From: CBDCGV01 sp965216955
GTDB lineage: Bacteria; Bacteroidota; Bacteroidia; Chitinophagales; JADIYW01
Direction: 5' to 3'
NCBI GenBank assembly: GCA_965216955.1
Contig: CBDCGV010000009.1
Span: forward strand, 62,001-126,000
DNA length: 64,000 bases
A model generated the notes under the pieces. It had not been told where the DNA came from and ran no database searches. It saw nothing but the letters and a program-made list of their open reading frames with translations. The position numbers and the translations under genes were made by a program. Of this stretch, positions 26,755 through 36,511 are shown piece after piece; the stretch's first letter is position 1, and the number at the start of each line of letters is the position of its first letter.

Positions 26755-28113
26755 ATGTTAGAAAAAGTATCTCATTATATTGAAAAACATAACCTATGTG
26801 GCACTCCTTCTCCTATATTGATAGCTTGTAGCGGTGGAGGAGATTCAATGGTATTGACCGATATTATGCAAAAACTGAATTTCAAAATCGGGTTGGCGCA
26901 TTGTAATTTCCAATTAAGGGGCAATGAATCTGATAGTGAGAATGCTTTTGTTAGAGATTATGCCGTTAAAAATGACATTCCTTTCTATGAAACAAAACTT
27001 GAAACAGAAAAATATGCCCAAGAAAATAAAATATCCGTTCAATTAGCCGCGCGCGAATTGAGATATGATTGGCTGGAAAAAATCAGAAAAGAAAATGATT
27101 TTCACAATATTGCTACTGCACATCATTTAAACGACCAAGCTGAAACCATTTTACTTAATTTTATAAAAGGAAGTGGTGTCAGAGGGCTCAAAGGCATTCC
27201 CTCAAAAAATGGAAAAATAATTAGACCCTTACTCGAAATATCTAAACAAGAAATTGAAACTTATCAAAAAGAAAACAATATTCTATTTAAAAGCGATAGT
27301 TCAAATGACTCCATAAAATATCAACGCAATTTTTTAAGGCACGAGGTCATTCCTAAAATTAAATCGATCAATCCTGCTTTTGAAAACAACATTTTGAGCT
27401 TTAGTCAGCAGATGAATGATTTAAAAAAAATTGTTGAATCTTATCATCAAGGAATACGTAAAAAATTATTAACTCAAAAACAAGAATGTGCTATTTTAAA
27501 TGTCAATACTTTAAAAAGTCTTCCTGCTCACAAAACAGTTTTATATGAAATTTTAAGAACTTACAACTTCAACAGCAATCAATTAGAGGAGGTTTATAAC
27601 TTCATTCAGAACCCAAAAACGGGTAAACAATTTTTATCTTCAACACACAGGATTATCCAAAACAGAAAACAATTAATTATAGCTCCTTTAAATACATCAA
27701 AATCAACCATCAAAGTATTTGAAAAACTTCCCAAGCAAATTCTATTCAATAATTACAAAATTGCTGTCGTTCAAAAACCAATTAGCAAACTCCAAATAAA
27801 AAAATCAGAAAGGTTTGCTTATATAGATGCAAAAAAAGTAAAGTTCCCATTGATCATTAGATATTGGAAAAACGGTGACTATTTCTATCCATACGGATTA
27901 ACAAAGCCTAAATCCAATAAAGTAGGTAAAAAGAAATTGTCAAAGTATTTCAAAGATGAGCAGTTTTCAATTCTAGAAAAAGAGCAGACCCCCCTACTAT
28001 TCTCAGGGAATAAACTTGTATGGGTTGTAGGCTCTAGAATAGATGATCGCTTTAAAGTTGATAGAAACACTAAGAATGTAATCGTTTGTTCAATGCAAAA
28101 CCTGCCCCGATAA
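26755..28113 (+). CDS. tilS: tRNA(Ile)-lysidine synthase
   Basis: This 452-residue protein has an N-terminal PP-loop ATPase domain with SGGGDS at residues 26-31 (the family has SGGxDS) and the segments AHCNFQLRGNESDSE, ATAHHLNDQAETILLNFIKGSGVRGLKGI and YQRNFLRHEVIPKI. The C-terminal TilS domain is present (IRYWKNGDYFYPYGL, VGKKKLSKYFKDEQ). It changes C34 of the CAU-anticodon tRNA-Ile to lysidine so that it reads AUA, an essential step. No matching tRNA-Ile gene is in the window. Confidence 0.96.
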   Translation: MLEKVSHYIEKHNLCGTPSPILIACSGGGDSMVLTDIMQKLNFKIGLAHCNFQLRGNESDSENAFVRDYAVKNDIPFYETKLETEKYAQENKISVQLAARELRYDWLEKIRKENDFHNIATAHHLNDQAETILLNFIKGSGVRGLKGIPSKNGKIIRPLLEISKQEIETYQKENNILFKSDSSNDSIKYQRNFLRHEVIPKIKSINPAFENNILSFSQQMNDLKKIVESYHQGIRKKLLTQKQECAILNVNTLKSLPAHKTVLYEILRTYNFNSNQLEEVYNFIQNPKTGKQFLSSTHRIIQNRKQLIIAPLNTSKSTIKVFEKLPKQILFNNYKIAVVQKPISKLQIKKSERFAYIDAKKVKFPLIIRYWKNGDYFYPYGLTKPKSNKVGKKKLSKYFKDEQFSILEKEQTPLLFSGNKLVWVVGSRIDDRFKVDRNTKNVIVCSMQNLPR

Positions 28114-28210
28114 CACATCAAATAACTTTTGACACCCATTTATATCAAATTGCCGACTAAAAAGAATTCTGATCTATTATAGCATGGGTAAATCGTTATA
28201 AATTAGAATT

Positions 28211-28240
28211 TTTGATTTTTGACTTTTTTTGTGACCTTTG
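28211..28240 (+). promoter_or_regulatory. Probable mdh promoter
   Basis: TTTG at 28211-28214 is followed after 18 bases by GACCTTTG at 28233-28240 (one mismatch to TAnnTTTG). The pair fits Bacteroidota -33/-7 spacing and would start transcription about 30 bases upstream of the mdh ATG. Confidence 0.5.
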
Positions 28241-28274
28241 CAGCACTTTAATAATCAATCACAAATAGATAAAT

Positions 28275-29213
28275 ATGAAAGTAAGTGTAATTGGTGCAGG
28301 TAACGTGGGTGCTACTTGTGCAAATGTTTTAGCACATAGAGAAGTGTGCAACGAAGTTGTTTTATTGGACATTAAGAAAAACTTTGCCGAAGGTAAAGCT
28401 TTAGATATGTGGGAAACTTCTCCTATCAATTCGTTTGACACTCGATTAGTCGGGTCTACCAATGATTACAGAAAAACAAAAAATTCTGACGTAGTAGTTA
28501 TTACTTCTGGAATTCCACGTAAACCCGGAATGAGTAGAGATGATTTAATTGCTACTAATGCGGGGATTGTTAAGCAGGTAACGGAGAAAGTTATAAAGTA
28601 CTCTCCAGATGCTATTTTAATCTGTGTTTCCAATCCTTTGGATGTAATGACTTACTGCACTTTACTTGCTTCTAAAGCAAAGCCCAATAAGGTAATGGGT
28701 ATGGCTGGTATTTTAGATACAGCTAGGTATCGTTCTTTCTTGGCATTAGAATTAGACTGCTCTCCAAAAGATATTCAAGCAGTTTTGATGGGAGGACATG
28801 GTGACACTATGGTTCCACTTCCGAGATATACGACTGTTGGTGGTATTCCGGTAACAGAGCTTTTACCGAAGAAAACAATTAATGCTATTGTTGAAAGAAC
28901 AAAAAAAGGTGGTGGAGAAATTGTAAATCTCTTAGGTACTTCTGGATATTATGCTCCTGGTGCTGCTGCAGCTCAAATGGTGGAAGCTATTGTAAAAGAT
29001 CAGAAAAGAATTTTCCCATGTTGTGCTTGGTTACAAGGAGAATATAGAATGAAGAATATCTATCTTGGTGTACCAGTTAAGTTAGGTAAAAATGGTATTG
29101 AAGAAATTATTCAATTAAAATTAGACAAGGACGAACGAGCCTTATTAAGAGACTCTGCTAAAGCAGTAAGAGGCGTTATGAAGGTATTGGATAAAATGGA
29201 TCTCTTCAACTAA
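28275..29213 (+). CDS. mdh: Malate dehydrogenase (LDH-like type)
   Basis: This 312-residue protein has the NAD-binding motif GAGNVGATCA at the N-terminus, the active-site loop with IPRKPGMSRDDL (substrate-binding Arg), VSNPLDVMTY, LDTARYRSFLA, and the catalytic His in MGGHGDTMVPL. The residues around the specificity loop (RKPGMSR) indicate malate rather than lactate. It oxidises malate to oxaloacetate in the TCA cycle. It is single-gene, with its own promoter and two terminators. Confidence 0.96.
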   Translation: MKVSVIGAGNVGATCANVLAHREVCNEVVLLDIKKNFAEGKALDMWETSPINSFDTRLVGSTNDYRKTKNSDVVVITSGIPRKPGMSRDDLIATNAGIVKQVTEKVIKYSPDAILICVSNPLDVMTYCTLLASKAKPNKVMGMAGILDTARYRSFLALELDCSPKDIQAVLMGGHGDTMVPLPRYTTVGGIPVTELLPKKTINAIVERTKKGGGEIVNLLGTSGYYAPGAAAAQMVEAIVKDQKRIFPCCAWLQGEYRMKNIYLGVPVKLGKNGIEEIIQLKLDKDERALLRDSAKAVRGVMKVLDKMDLFN

Positions 29214-29215
29214 AG

Positions 29216-29237
29216 AAACCATTAATAATGGTTTTTT
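29216..29237 (+). terminator. First terminator after mdh
   Basis: An 8-bp stem AAACCATT (29216-29223)/AATGGTTT (29227-29234) with loop AAT runs into six T (29232-29237). It starts 3 bases past the mdh stop. Confidence 0.75.
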
Positions 29238-29253
29238 ATAAACTATAGTAAGG

Positions 29254-29290
29254 AAGGGATGTGGTTTAAACCACATCCCTTTGTTTTTTT
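29254..29290 (+). terminator. Second terminator after mdh (perfect 28-nt palindrome)
   Basis: A perfect 28-nt palindrome (29254-29281, arms beginning AAGGGATGTGG) is followed by TTGTTTTTTT (to 29290), making a strong rho-independent terminator. Its arms are extended by TTT/AAA at the centre. Confidence 0.88.
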
Positions 29291-29333
29291 ATAAATAAAA
29301 ACTATTAAGAGTAATTCAACGTTAAGTATAAAT

Positions 29334-30053
29334 ATGCACACTTTTAAAAAGATTATACTTACAACCATTGTTTTCTTTCTTTCAGTAAGTTGCGATAAAG
29401 AAACAAATAGTATTGTTGAAATAAATATTCAAGCCTTACACAATGAAGGTGAATATATCTTTGGAGAAGAAATTACAGATGTCGCAGGTAACACCATTTT
29501 ATTTGATAGAATTAAATTTTATATGTCAAATTTTAAAGCGTTCTACAATGATGAAAATACAGGCCATAGTGATGATATCATTTTATATGACAGTCGTTCT
29601 ACATCTAGTCATTTTATAACCATTTTTTCTGATCAAAAAGAACTAAAGTCTTTAAACTTTGACATCGGGTTAAATAGTACTTTAAACAACAGTAACCCTA
29701 AGAGTTTTAATAATGAACACCCTTTAAGTATAGAACAAAATATGTTCTGGGACATGCTTAAATACCGATTTGTAACACTAGAAGGAAATTATACTGAAAA
29801 AGATTCGATAGAAGAGAAATCTTTTTCCTTTCATTTGGGTACAGAAGCATTACTTAGAAATGCAACTATCGATAATAACATTAATGTCAATGAAAATACT
29901 ATAGTAGTACAGGTCACTTTTGAAGTTTTAGACCTTTTTGACAATATTGATATTACTAAGCATTTTAGTAATCATTCTGAAAATGAAGAAGCACTTGTTA
30001 AAGGAAATATTATTTTAGATAATTTGGTTAGTTCAATTGAAGCTGGTAAATGA
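29334..30053 (+). CDS. MbnP-family lipoprotein
   Basis: This 239-residue protein has a lipoprotein signal (FFLSVSC, Cys near 20). The body fits the MbnP family: VEINIQALHNEGE, the segment FDRIKFYMSNF, and MFWDMLKYRFVTLEG with a conserved Trp. MbnP proteins bind copper. In methanotrophs a Trp of MbnP is oxidised to kynurenine by its partner MbnH, a diheme enzyme, and such a gene follows here after 7 bases. It is expected at the periplasmic face of the outer or inner membrane. No methanobactin genes are present, so a wider copper-handling role is inferred. Confidence 0.78.
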   Translation: MHTFKKIILTTIVFFLSVSCDKETNSIVEINIQALHNEGEYIFGEEITDVAGNTILFDRIKFYMSNFKAFYNDENTGHSDDIILYDSRSTSSHFITIFSDQKELKSLNFDIGLNSTLNNSNPKSFNNEHPLSIEQNMFWDMLKYRFVTLEGNYTEKDSIEEKSFSFHLGTEALLRNATIDNNINVNENTIVVQVTFEVLDLFDNIDITKHFSNHSENEEALVKGNIILDNLVSSIEAGK

Positions 30054-30060
30054 TCAATTA

Positions 30061-31140
30061 ATGAATAGAAGTAGCCTAACTGTACTTATATTATCTATTT
30101 CTCTTTCGATTATTTATCAATGTAAAGAAGATTCTTTTGATCCATTATATGAATTTCCTGACATCTTAAATTTCAGAGAAATTCCTCAATCACCTGATAA
30201 TATTGCCACAAAAGCAGGAGTTGCACTAGGCAAACAATTGTTTTTTGATCCGGTATTATCTCAAGATTCTACTATTAGCTGTGCAAGTTGCCATAAACCT
30301 GAATTTGGCTTTGCCGATAATCGGGCCACTTCCCCAGGTGTTGGAGGGGCTATTGGCAAAAGAAACAGTATGGCTTTAGTTAATCTTTCTTTTTATGAAG
30401 GATTCTTTTGGGATGGACGCGCAAATTCGATCAGTCATCAAGCTAACTTTCCTATACCAGATTCTAATGAGATGAATTTACCCTGGGAAGAAGCAATTAA
30501 GAGGCTCCAATTAAGAAGCAACTATGTAGCACTCTTTAAAGATGCTTTTGGTACTGATACTATAACTCAACTATTAGTAACTAAGGCATTAGAGCAATTT
30601 CAAACAACACTTTTAGCGTATAACTCAAAATATGATCAATTCGAAAGAGGCGAAAGAGACTTGTCTCCTTCTGAGAAAAGAGGTTTAGAAATTTTTAGAA
30701 CAGAAAAAGGTGATTGCTTCCATTGTCATCAATTGGGACATGAACTTATTATTCATCCAGAAAAAATATTCACCAACAACGGCTTAGATAATGTCACTGA
30801 TCTTACTGACTTTGAAGATAAGGGACTCGGAAGTATTACCAATGATATAAATGACAATGGTAAGTTCAAGATTACTACCTTAAGAAATCTTGCCTTTACT
30901 GCGCCATACATGCACGACGGACGCTTTGAAACGCTAGAAGAAGTAATTGAATTTTACAATGCCGGACCAAAACCCTCTCCTTCTTTGGATAACATAATGG
31001 TTGCAAAAGCTAATGATAGATTTATTAAAACGGGCAGTAGAGGGCTTCAACTCTCTAATCAAGAAAAAGAAGACTTAAAGAATTTCTTACTCACCTTTAC
31101 GGATTCTTCTTTTATTAATAATCCTGAATATCTTCCCTAA
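30061..31140 (+). CDS. Diheme cytochrome c peroxidase family protein (MbnH/MauG-like)
   Basis: This protein is 359 residues from the ATG at 30061; an in-frame TTG at 30037 would overlap the previous gene and is less likely. It has a signal/lipoprotein-like N-terminus (IIYQC, an unusual Gln before the Cys). Two c-type heme sites follow, CASCH (SCASCHKPEFGF) and CFHCH (DCFHCHQLGH), plus the MHDGRF region with a Met ligand candidate. MauG/MbnH enzymes use a bis-Fe(IV) state to oxidise a protein Trp. The tight gene order MbnP-MbnH strongly suggests the pair acts together. Confidence 0.85.
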   Translation: MNRSSLTVLILSISLSIIYQCKEDSFDPLYEFPDILNFREIPQSPDNIATKAGVALGKQLFFDPVLSQDSTISCASCHKPEFGFADNRATSPGVGGAIGKRNSMALVNLSFYEGFFWDGRANSISHQANFPIPDSNEMNLPWEEAIKRLQLRSNYVALFKDAFGTDTITQLLVTKALEQFQTTLLAYNSKYDQFERGERDLSPSEKRGLEIFRTEKGDCFHCHQLGHELIIHPEKIFTNNGLDNVTDLTDFEDKGLGSITNDINDNGKFKITTLRNLAFTAPYMHDGRFETLEEVIEFYNAGPKPSPSLDNIMVAKANDRFIKTGSRGLQLSNQEKEDLKNFLLTFTDSSFINNPEYLP

Positions 31141-31161
31141 ACTCATTTTTATAAAACTTCT

Positions 31162-33348
31162 TTAGACTTTAATAAATTTCCCAATCCATTTTGTTTCACC
31201 ATCAGTTAGACTAACAAAGTAAACACCTCTTGGTAGGTCAGCAACACTCAACATACCACTTGAATTATATGCTTCGATAGATATTGTTTTAATCAAAACA
31301 CCATTTATTGATAATATATCTATACTCCTTATTTTTCCAAAATCATTAAGTGCAAACCGTATTTGATCTTTTACGGGATTAGGATAAATACCCAACTCTC
31401 TATAAAAAATATTTGTTCTAATCCCCGAAACAACTTCTGAAGAAAAAAAAGCCAACCCTCCTCCCAATAATCCTGTAATAATTTCTACTGCCCCATCATC
31501 TCCTAAGTTGCCACTAGTAAGTGCTATTCTTGTATGATTCAACCTATCAAAAAAAGACAATTGATCTACAACAAAATTGTCCATTGCATCCGCTTTAATA
31601 TCACTATAAAACTCTACCTTATCTGCATTTCCACCTACCAATAGATCCATTAGGCCGTCACCATCAAAGTCTCCCACCTCAGGAGCACTAAAACTCTCAC
31701 TTGTTGAGTTGTTAAAGGTAATCCCTCCTAGATTGTCTAACTCTAGCTTAAAAACATGGCTTCCAATATTTCTATAATAAGATATACTACCATTCTCTTT
31801 TCCAATAAATAAATCTAATTCCCCATCACCATCAAAATCTAAGAATTCTGGAACTGCATTAGAACCGATATCAATTATATTACCACCATCATCAGACAGC
31901 TCACCAATGAAAATAAAATTAGGCACTTCATCTGTACCTTTATTCTCATGCAATCTAATTTTTCCGTTCTCTTGTCCAATAATTAAATCTAAATCTCCAT
32001 CTCCGTCAATATCTCCCAATTCAGGAGCCAGACTTCTTAAACCGGCAGTGCTTACCTCTAAATAATCCTTCGTCACCAATTCAAACTGAGCCGAAACACT
32101 ATCTCCAACATTCTTATAAAAAGACAAAGTAAAATCCGTCTCTGAATTACTACTTCTCAAGCCGTTATTTCCTATAATCAAATCTAGCAATCCATCCCCA
32201 TTTATATCTCCTAATGTTGGCACTGCATTTTTACCCACATCAATCATTTCCTGTGTAAGAAAATTCTTTGATTCAAATTCTAGTTCCACCCCCTTTACTA
32301 CTCCATCATTCTTATAAAACCATACATTGTTATAATTATCTCCATTGGACTTTACAAAAGGTGTTACCAATAAATCTTTAACGCCATCATTATCTACATC
32401 TCCTTCAACGGCAACAGGAGAAGAAGAAATTTCAATGGGAACATTATAAGATGGAAATTGTGCATCCTGACTTGTCATATTAGCTGATTCTTTAGTTCCT
32501 CCATTGGTAAGATAAATCATATGGTCAGAGGCTATGTCTCCAATTAAAGCATCGTAAATACCATCATTGTCCGGATCGACTACTGAAATGCTTCCTCCAG
32601 AGTGTAATACCTTGAGATTACTATTGTTTACCGCTTCATGTCTAAAACTTCCATCGCAAACATTTAAGCTTATCATTTCGTCAATACCACTTTCTTCAAA
32701 GTTCCCCCAACAATCAGTCTGTCTTTCAAAAAAAAGACTGTCACAATCAAGTCTTCTTTCTTTTTGAAGATTTTCATAATATCTAACTCTACTGCTAAAG
32801 CTGCTAAACGCTACAATATCTAAATCGCCGTCTCCATTTAAGTCAACAATAGCAGGGTATTCTGTTGGGCTACTAAATACTGCAATACTTCCTGAGCCCC
32901 ACCTGACTTCATTATATCTTGATTTAAACTCAATCTCAGCACCATTAAAATTTCCTTGAAAAACGGCAATACTACTTGGAGCACCATAAGTAAACAGGTC
33001 TATAATTCCGTCGCAATTGTAATCTTGGAGAACAAACCAATCTTCAATTCTTGGAAAATTTTGGCTAAGCTTTGGAGTATAAACATACTTTATCTCACCA
33101 TTACCTCCTTTATTCAGAAAAACATGAAATCGTTCGGTACTACGATCGTAAACTACCAGATCGGCTTTATTATCATTATTTACATCTCCAAATTGGAGAA
33201 CGGGTGCATTCAAACCACCCATAAAGCCATTTAAAAGCACTCTGTCATTCTCAATAACTTGTATGTCTAAAACCCTTGAATAGGTTTGTCCATAACAAAA
33301 GTTACTTATGATAAGCATACTTACTATTAAAACAAAAAGCTTTGGCAT
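31162..33348 (-). CDS. Secreted FG-GAP/VCBS repeat protein with T9SS type A sorting domain
   Basis: This 728-residue protein has a signal peptide (about 1-20, ending CYGQ). Around ten FG-GAP-like repeats are marked by Ca2+-binding DxDGDGxxD loops (for example DINGDGLLDLIIGN, DIDGDGDLDLIIGQ, DFDGDGLMDLLVGG), which suggest a beta-propeller. The last ~80 residues are a type A T9SS signal (LGIYPNPVKDQIRF, PRGVYFVSLTDG, ending KFIKV). It is exported to the surface or medium by the T9SS. No enzymatic motif was seen. It is convergent with the MbnH gene. Confidence 0.9.
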   Translation of the reverse strand: MPKLFVLIVSMLIISNFCYGQTYSRVLDIQVIENDRVLLNGFMGGLNAPVLQFGDVNNDNKADLVVYDRSTERFHVFLNKGGNGEIKYVYTPKLSQNFPRIEDWFVLQDYNCDGIIDLFTYGAPSSIAVFQGNFNGAEIEFKSRYNEVRWGSGSIAVFSSPTEYPAIVDLNGDGDLDIVAFSSFSSRVRYYENLQKERRLDCDSLFFERQTDCWGNFEESGIDEMISLNVCDGSFRHEAVNNSNLKVLHSGGSISVVDPDNDGIYDALIGDIASDHMIYLTNGGTKESANMTSQDAQFPSYNVPIEISSSPVAVEGDVDNDGVKDLLVTPFVKSNGDNYNNVWFYKNDGVVKGVELEFESKNFLTQEMIDVGKNAVPTLGDINGDGLLDLIIGNNGLRSSNSETDFTLSFYKNVGDSVSAQFELVTKDYLEVSTAGLRSLAPELGDIDGDGDLDLIIGQENGKIRLHENKGTDEVPNFIFIGELSDDGGNIIDIGSNAVPEFLDFDGDGELDLFIGKENGSISYYRNIGSHVFKLELDNLGGITFNNSTSESFSAPEVGDFDGDGLMDLLVGGNADKVEFYSDIKADAMDNFVVDQLSFFDRLNHTRIALTSGNLGDDGAVEIITGLLGGGLAFFSSEVVSGIRTNIFYRELGIYPNPVKDQIRFALNDFGKIRSIDILSINGVLIKTISIEAYNSSGMLSVADLPRGVYFVSLTDGETKWIGKFIKV

Positions 33349-33497
33349 AGATCTTTATCGAAAAAGCAATTTATATATTAACGTTACAAAGATTGCATTA
33401 ATTTTAAATTGGCATCTAAAAGTAGTTTTTTTAACTGGATAGAAAAATACCGCTATTCTATATTGAGGGGATAAAATAAAAACGTTATAGAAAGCAA

Positions 33498-34091
33498 TTA
33501 AAGTTGTTTCAAAATTTCAGCTATACTGGATCGTTTTTTATAATCTGAGTCAAAATGAATCCATTTAATCATCCCATCCTTATTAATTATGTATGTCGCA
33601 GGTATAGGTAGAATACCTTCATTATTTCCATTTGCTTTTGCCGTTCTTGATTTTACGGCTCCATAAAACTTTGTGACTGTTTCATTATTGATAACGTAAT
33701 CTACATTAAAAGCCTTCATTATTTTGTATCCTTCATCATGTAAAACAGCATAAGTTGCATTTGTTTTACCAATCATTTTTTCAACAAATTCAGGTTGCTC
33801 AGGGCTTACAACAATAACACTTGTATTTTTATCTAATATTAGTTGAAGACTATCCTGAATTTGACTTAAGTGCTTTTGACAATAGGGACACCAACTTCCT
33901 CTATAAAAAACAAGTACAACATTATCATTGACTGATAGGAGATCAGACAAGGATATAGTATCTCCATTTTGATCAATACCCTCAAAAGAAGGTGCTTTTG
34001 AATTGAGTTCTAATGGTTGATTTGGAATTTTTTGTGCTTGCACATGACTAAGTATAGACATGACCATTACAATGAATAAGATATTTCTCAT
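33498..34091 (-). CDS. Secreted peroxiredoxin-like (AhpC/TSA) protein
   Basis: This 197-residue protein has a signal peptide (about 1-19, ending VQAQ). The thioredoxin-fold AhpC/TSA domain has VLVFYRGSWCPYCQKHLSQIQ (CxxC site), the Thr/Ser-Pro region VVSPEQPEFVEKM, and a cis-Pro loop IPATYIINKDGMIKW. The CPYC motif is closer to the peroxiredoxin-like or thiol-disulfide group than to 2-Cys Prx. The likely role is periplasmic redox or peroxide defence. It stands alone, 49 bases downstream of the BamA-like gene on the same strand. Confidence 0.88.
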   Translation of the reverse strand: MRNILFIVMVMSILSHVQAQKIPNQPLELNSKAPSFEGIDQNGDTISLSDLLSVNDNVVLVFYRGSWCPYCQKHLSQIQDSLQLILDKNTSVIVVSPEQPEFVEKMIGKTNATYAVLHDEGYKIMKAFNVDYVINNETVTKFYGAVKSRTAKANGNNEGILPIPATYIINKDGMIKWIHFDSDYKKRSSIAEILKQL

Positions 34092-34140
34092 GTAAACATA
34101 ACTTTATAAAGTATCATTTAGTTCACGAATAAACTACTTA

Positions 34141-36510
34141 TTAGAATGGATAACCTATAGCGATATTAAAACCTAATCGATCTCTATAACTAGTCCCTTT
34201 ACGCAAACTAAAGTCATTTATAACCCAACCATCTATAGGATCATGTAATGGTATTGCTGCATCAAATCGAATTATAAAATAATTAAAATCCAAGCGTATA
34301 CCAATTCCTGCGCCAAGTGCTATTTCTTTACCAAACCTATTAATTGCAAACTCCCCATTTGGTTTGTCTTCGTCCTTTCTCAATAACCAAACATTCCCTG
34401 CATCTGCAAATAAAGCAGCTTTTAAAAATTTGACAATACTAAATCTGAATTCAGCATTTACTTCTAACTTAATGTCTCCCGTTTGATCTAAAAGGCTATT
34501 CCCTAAACTATCTGTATTGAAACTCCCAGGCCCAATTGTCTTAAAGCGCCATGCACGCAAAGACTGATTTCCTCCTCCATAAAATTGCTCTACATAGGGT
34601 AATAAAGAAGAGTTTCCATAAGGAATACCTACTCCAGCAACAAAGCGCATAACAAAAGAATGTGGCTTTTTTAGATTATAATAGTATCGCACATCTGACT
34701 CAAAACGAGCAAATTGTGAAAAAGGAATATTCAATATTTTAAATGGCGTGGTCTCTTGTTTACTAACGCCTTTTAATAGCCCATGCAGTGCATTGCCCGA
34801 TAATTTTGCATTTCCCTTGAACAAAAAGACATTCCTATCTGAATTTAGTACCTGCGAATTATAAGTAAAGGTATAATCTATTCCAGAAATAAATTGTTGC
34901 TCAAAGCTTCTTCGCAATGAGGGGAACCTATTCAAAGTTTCTTCAAATTGGGAGGTAAAGTTCTTCTCATTTGGTCGAACTAAACTCAGTGTAAAAGGAT
35001 ACAATACATGCCTTATTTTATTTGTTTTGTACCAATCATATCCATAAGAAAAAGTGGCTTTATTAATAGAGTAGAAATTTACTCTTTTTTCAAAATTATA
35101 GTTCAGATTAAATGAAGTATATCTATTATATGGATAGGGTTTAAATTCTTTATTTTTTTTGAGCGGAATTAGAAGTTTTGGAAAAATAAACTTTAAGTCA
35201 CTATCTAAATTTACAGTATTTATAAAAGACTCACTTACCCCCTCTTCATTTTCTCTCCGAAATTGAAATTCCAATCCACCAGAAACCGTAAATTGCATTC
35301 GGTCAGCACGCTTAAATGTATTTCTGTTAATGTAATTCAATCCTAATTCTAATCCCAAGCTATTTTGTGAATCCGTATTCCCTTCTAAATCTATACTTGC
35401 ACGCTGCTTTTTATTAAATCGACTACTTATATATGTATCCAAGACCCCCTCATCAATTGCGACTTGATAAGGTTCAAATCGAACATTAACAAACTTAAAA
35501 ATTCCTAACGCATTAAGTCTCTTTAGTGTTTGATCATGATTTTTTTTAGAATATAGCGAGTCAACATCAAAAAAGATGGATTGGACAATTGCGTCTGGTT
35601 TAATATCTTTTTTAGTTAAGATTACATCTATATTTCTAAGATTTGTAGTATCTACTTTTGACAAATCATCCTTTGCGGAAATGGGTTTATTTATGTTGAA
35701 ATAGACATTTCCTATGTAATATTTCTTGTGTAGATTATCAATCTCATCAACTGGATTTCTGATTTCTGTATAGATATCTACTTTATTTCCCGCAAGATTG
35801 CTATCAATTGCAAAAAAGACATATCCTTGATTAAAAGTAAAATATCCTTCATCTCTAAGCACCTCAGAAATTCGTGCCCGTTCTCTTTTTATGTTTTTTG
35901 CATTGTATGGATCTTCCTCTTTAAGTTCTGAGTTTAAAGTATATTCTTCCCTATTAATAATCTCGTTAATTATTGAATCCTCTGCAGTAAAGTTTACCTT
36001 ATTTATATAATAGACTTCTTTGGGTTTTGCATAATAAATAACTTTTGCTCTTTTCTTACTAACGGCATAATCACTTTTAACTTCTGAATTGAAATATCCT
36101 GAATTATTCAAATAATTTTTCATTCTTTCTTCTGAGAACTCTACCACAGTAGAATCGAAGATCGCTGGGCTTTCTCCCACCTTATCGGCCATCCACTTAT
36201 TAAATCTTGTAGCAACTGGTGTTTTTCCTTTTTCCTCTCTTTTGTTTCTTCTTTTTACAGCTAAATTGTAAAACCCTAATTTCAGATTTAAAAAACCTAA
36301 TAACTTCTTATTCGGTTTTTGTACAGCGACTGATTTTAAATCATTCTTAAAGCTGTTTTTATCGATAATATTATTATCCTTTCCTTCAATGATAACTTTA
36401 CTGGAAGAGAGTAAAATCTGTCCGTCTTCCAAATAACGAGTTGTTTTACAGGATGTAAAAGCAAAAAAAATAAGCGCTATATATGCAATTGAATGCTTAA
36501 ATTGCTTCAT
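34141..36510 (-). CDS. BamA/TamA family outer-membrane lipoprotein
   Basis: This 789-residue protein has a lipoprotein-type N-terminus (FFAFTSCKTTRYLEDGQ, Cys about 21). A long periplasmic region with POTRA-like units (about 30-390) and a C-terminal Omp85 barrel follow. The barrel has the motifs RYYYNLKKPHSFVMRFVAG, QFYGGGNQSLRAW (the VRGF-like loop, here LRAW) and a C-terminal strand ending IAIGYPF. Such lipidated BamA/TamA relatives are frequent in Bacteroidota; their role is outer-membrane protein insertion or transport, not proven for this one. Its ATG is separated from the divergent TrmH gene's ATG by a single base. Confidence 0.92.
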   Translation of the reverse strand: MKQFKHSIAYIALIFFAFTSCKTTRYLEDGQILLSSSKVIIEGKDNNIIDKNSFKNDLKSVAVQKPNKKLLGFLNLKLGFYNLAVKRRNKREEKGKTPVATRFNKWMADKVGESPAIFDSTVVEFSEERMKNYLNNSGYFNSEVKSDYAVSKKRAKVIYYAKPKEVYYINKVNFTAEDSIINEIINREEYTLNSELKEEDPYNAKNIKRERARISEVLRDEGYFTFNQGYVFFAIDSNLAGNKVDIYTEIRNPVDEIDNLHKKYYIGNVYFNINKPISAKDDLSKVDTTNLRNIDVILTKKDIKPDAIVQSIFFDVDSLYSKKNHDQTLKRLNALGIFKFVNVRFEPYQVAIDEGVLDTYISSRFNKKQRASIDLEGNTDSQNSLGLELGLNYINRNTFKRADRMQFTVSGGLEFQFRRENEEGVSESFINTVNLDSDLKFIFPKLLIPLKKNKEFKPYPYNRYTSFNLNYNFEKRVNFYSINKATFSYGYDWYKTNKIRHVLYPFTLSLVRPNEKNFTSQFEETLNRFPSLRRSFEQQFISGIDYTFTYNSQVLNSDRNVFLFKGNAKLSGNALHGLLKGVSKQETTPFKILNIPFSQFARFESDVRYYYNLKKPHSFVMRFVAGVGIPYGNSSLLPYVEQFYGGGNQSLRAWRFKTIGPGSFNTDSLGNSLLDQTGDIKLEVNAEFRFSIVKFLKAALFADAGNVWLLRKDEDKPNGEFAINRFGKEIALGAGIGIRLDFNYFIIRFDAAIPLHDPIDGWVINDFSLRKGTSYRDRLGFNIAIGYPF

Positions 36511-36511
36511 T

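Noticed and set aside
30037..30060. TTG start at 30037 for the diheme enzyme
   Set aside because: It overlaps the MbnP gene and puts extra polar residues before the signal peptide; ATG 30061 fits better.
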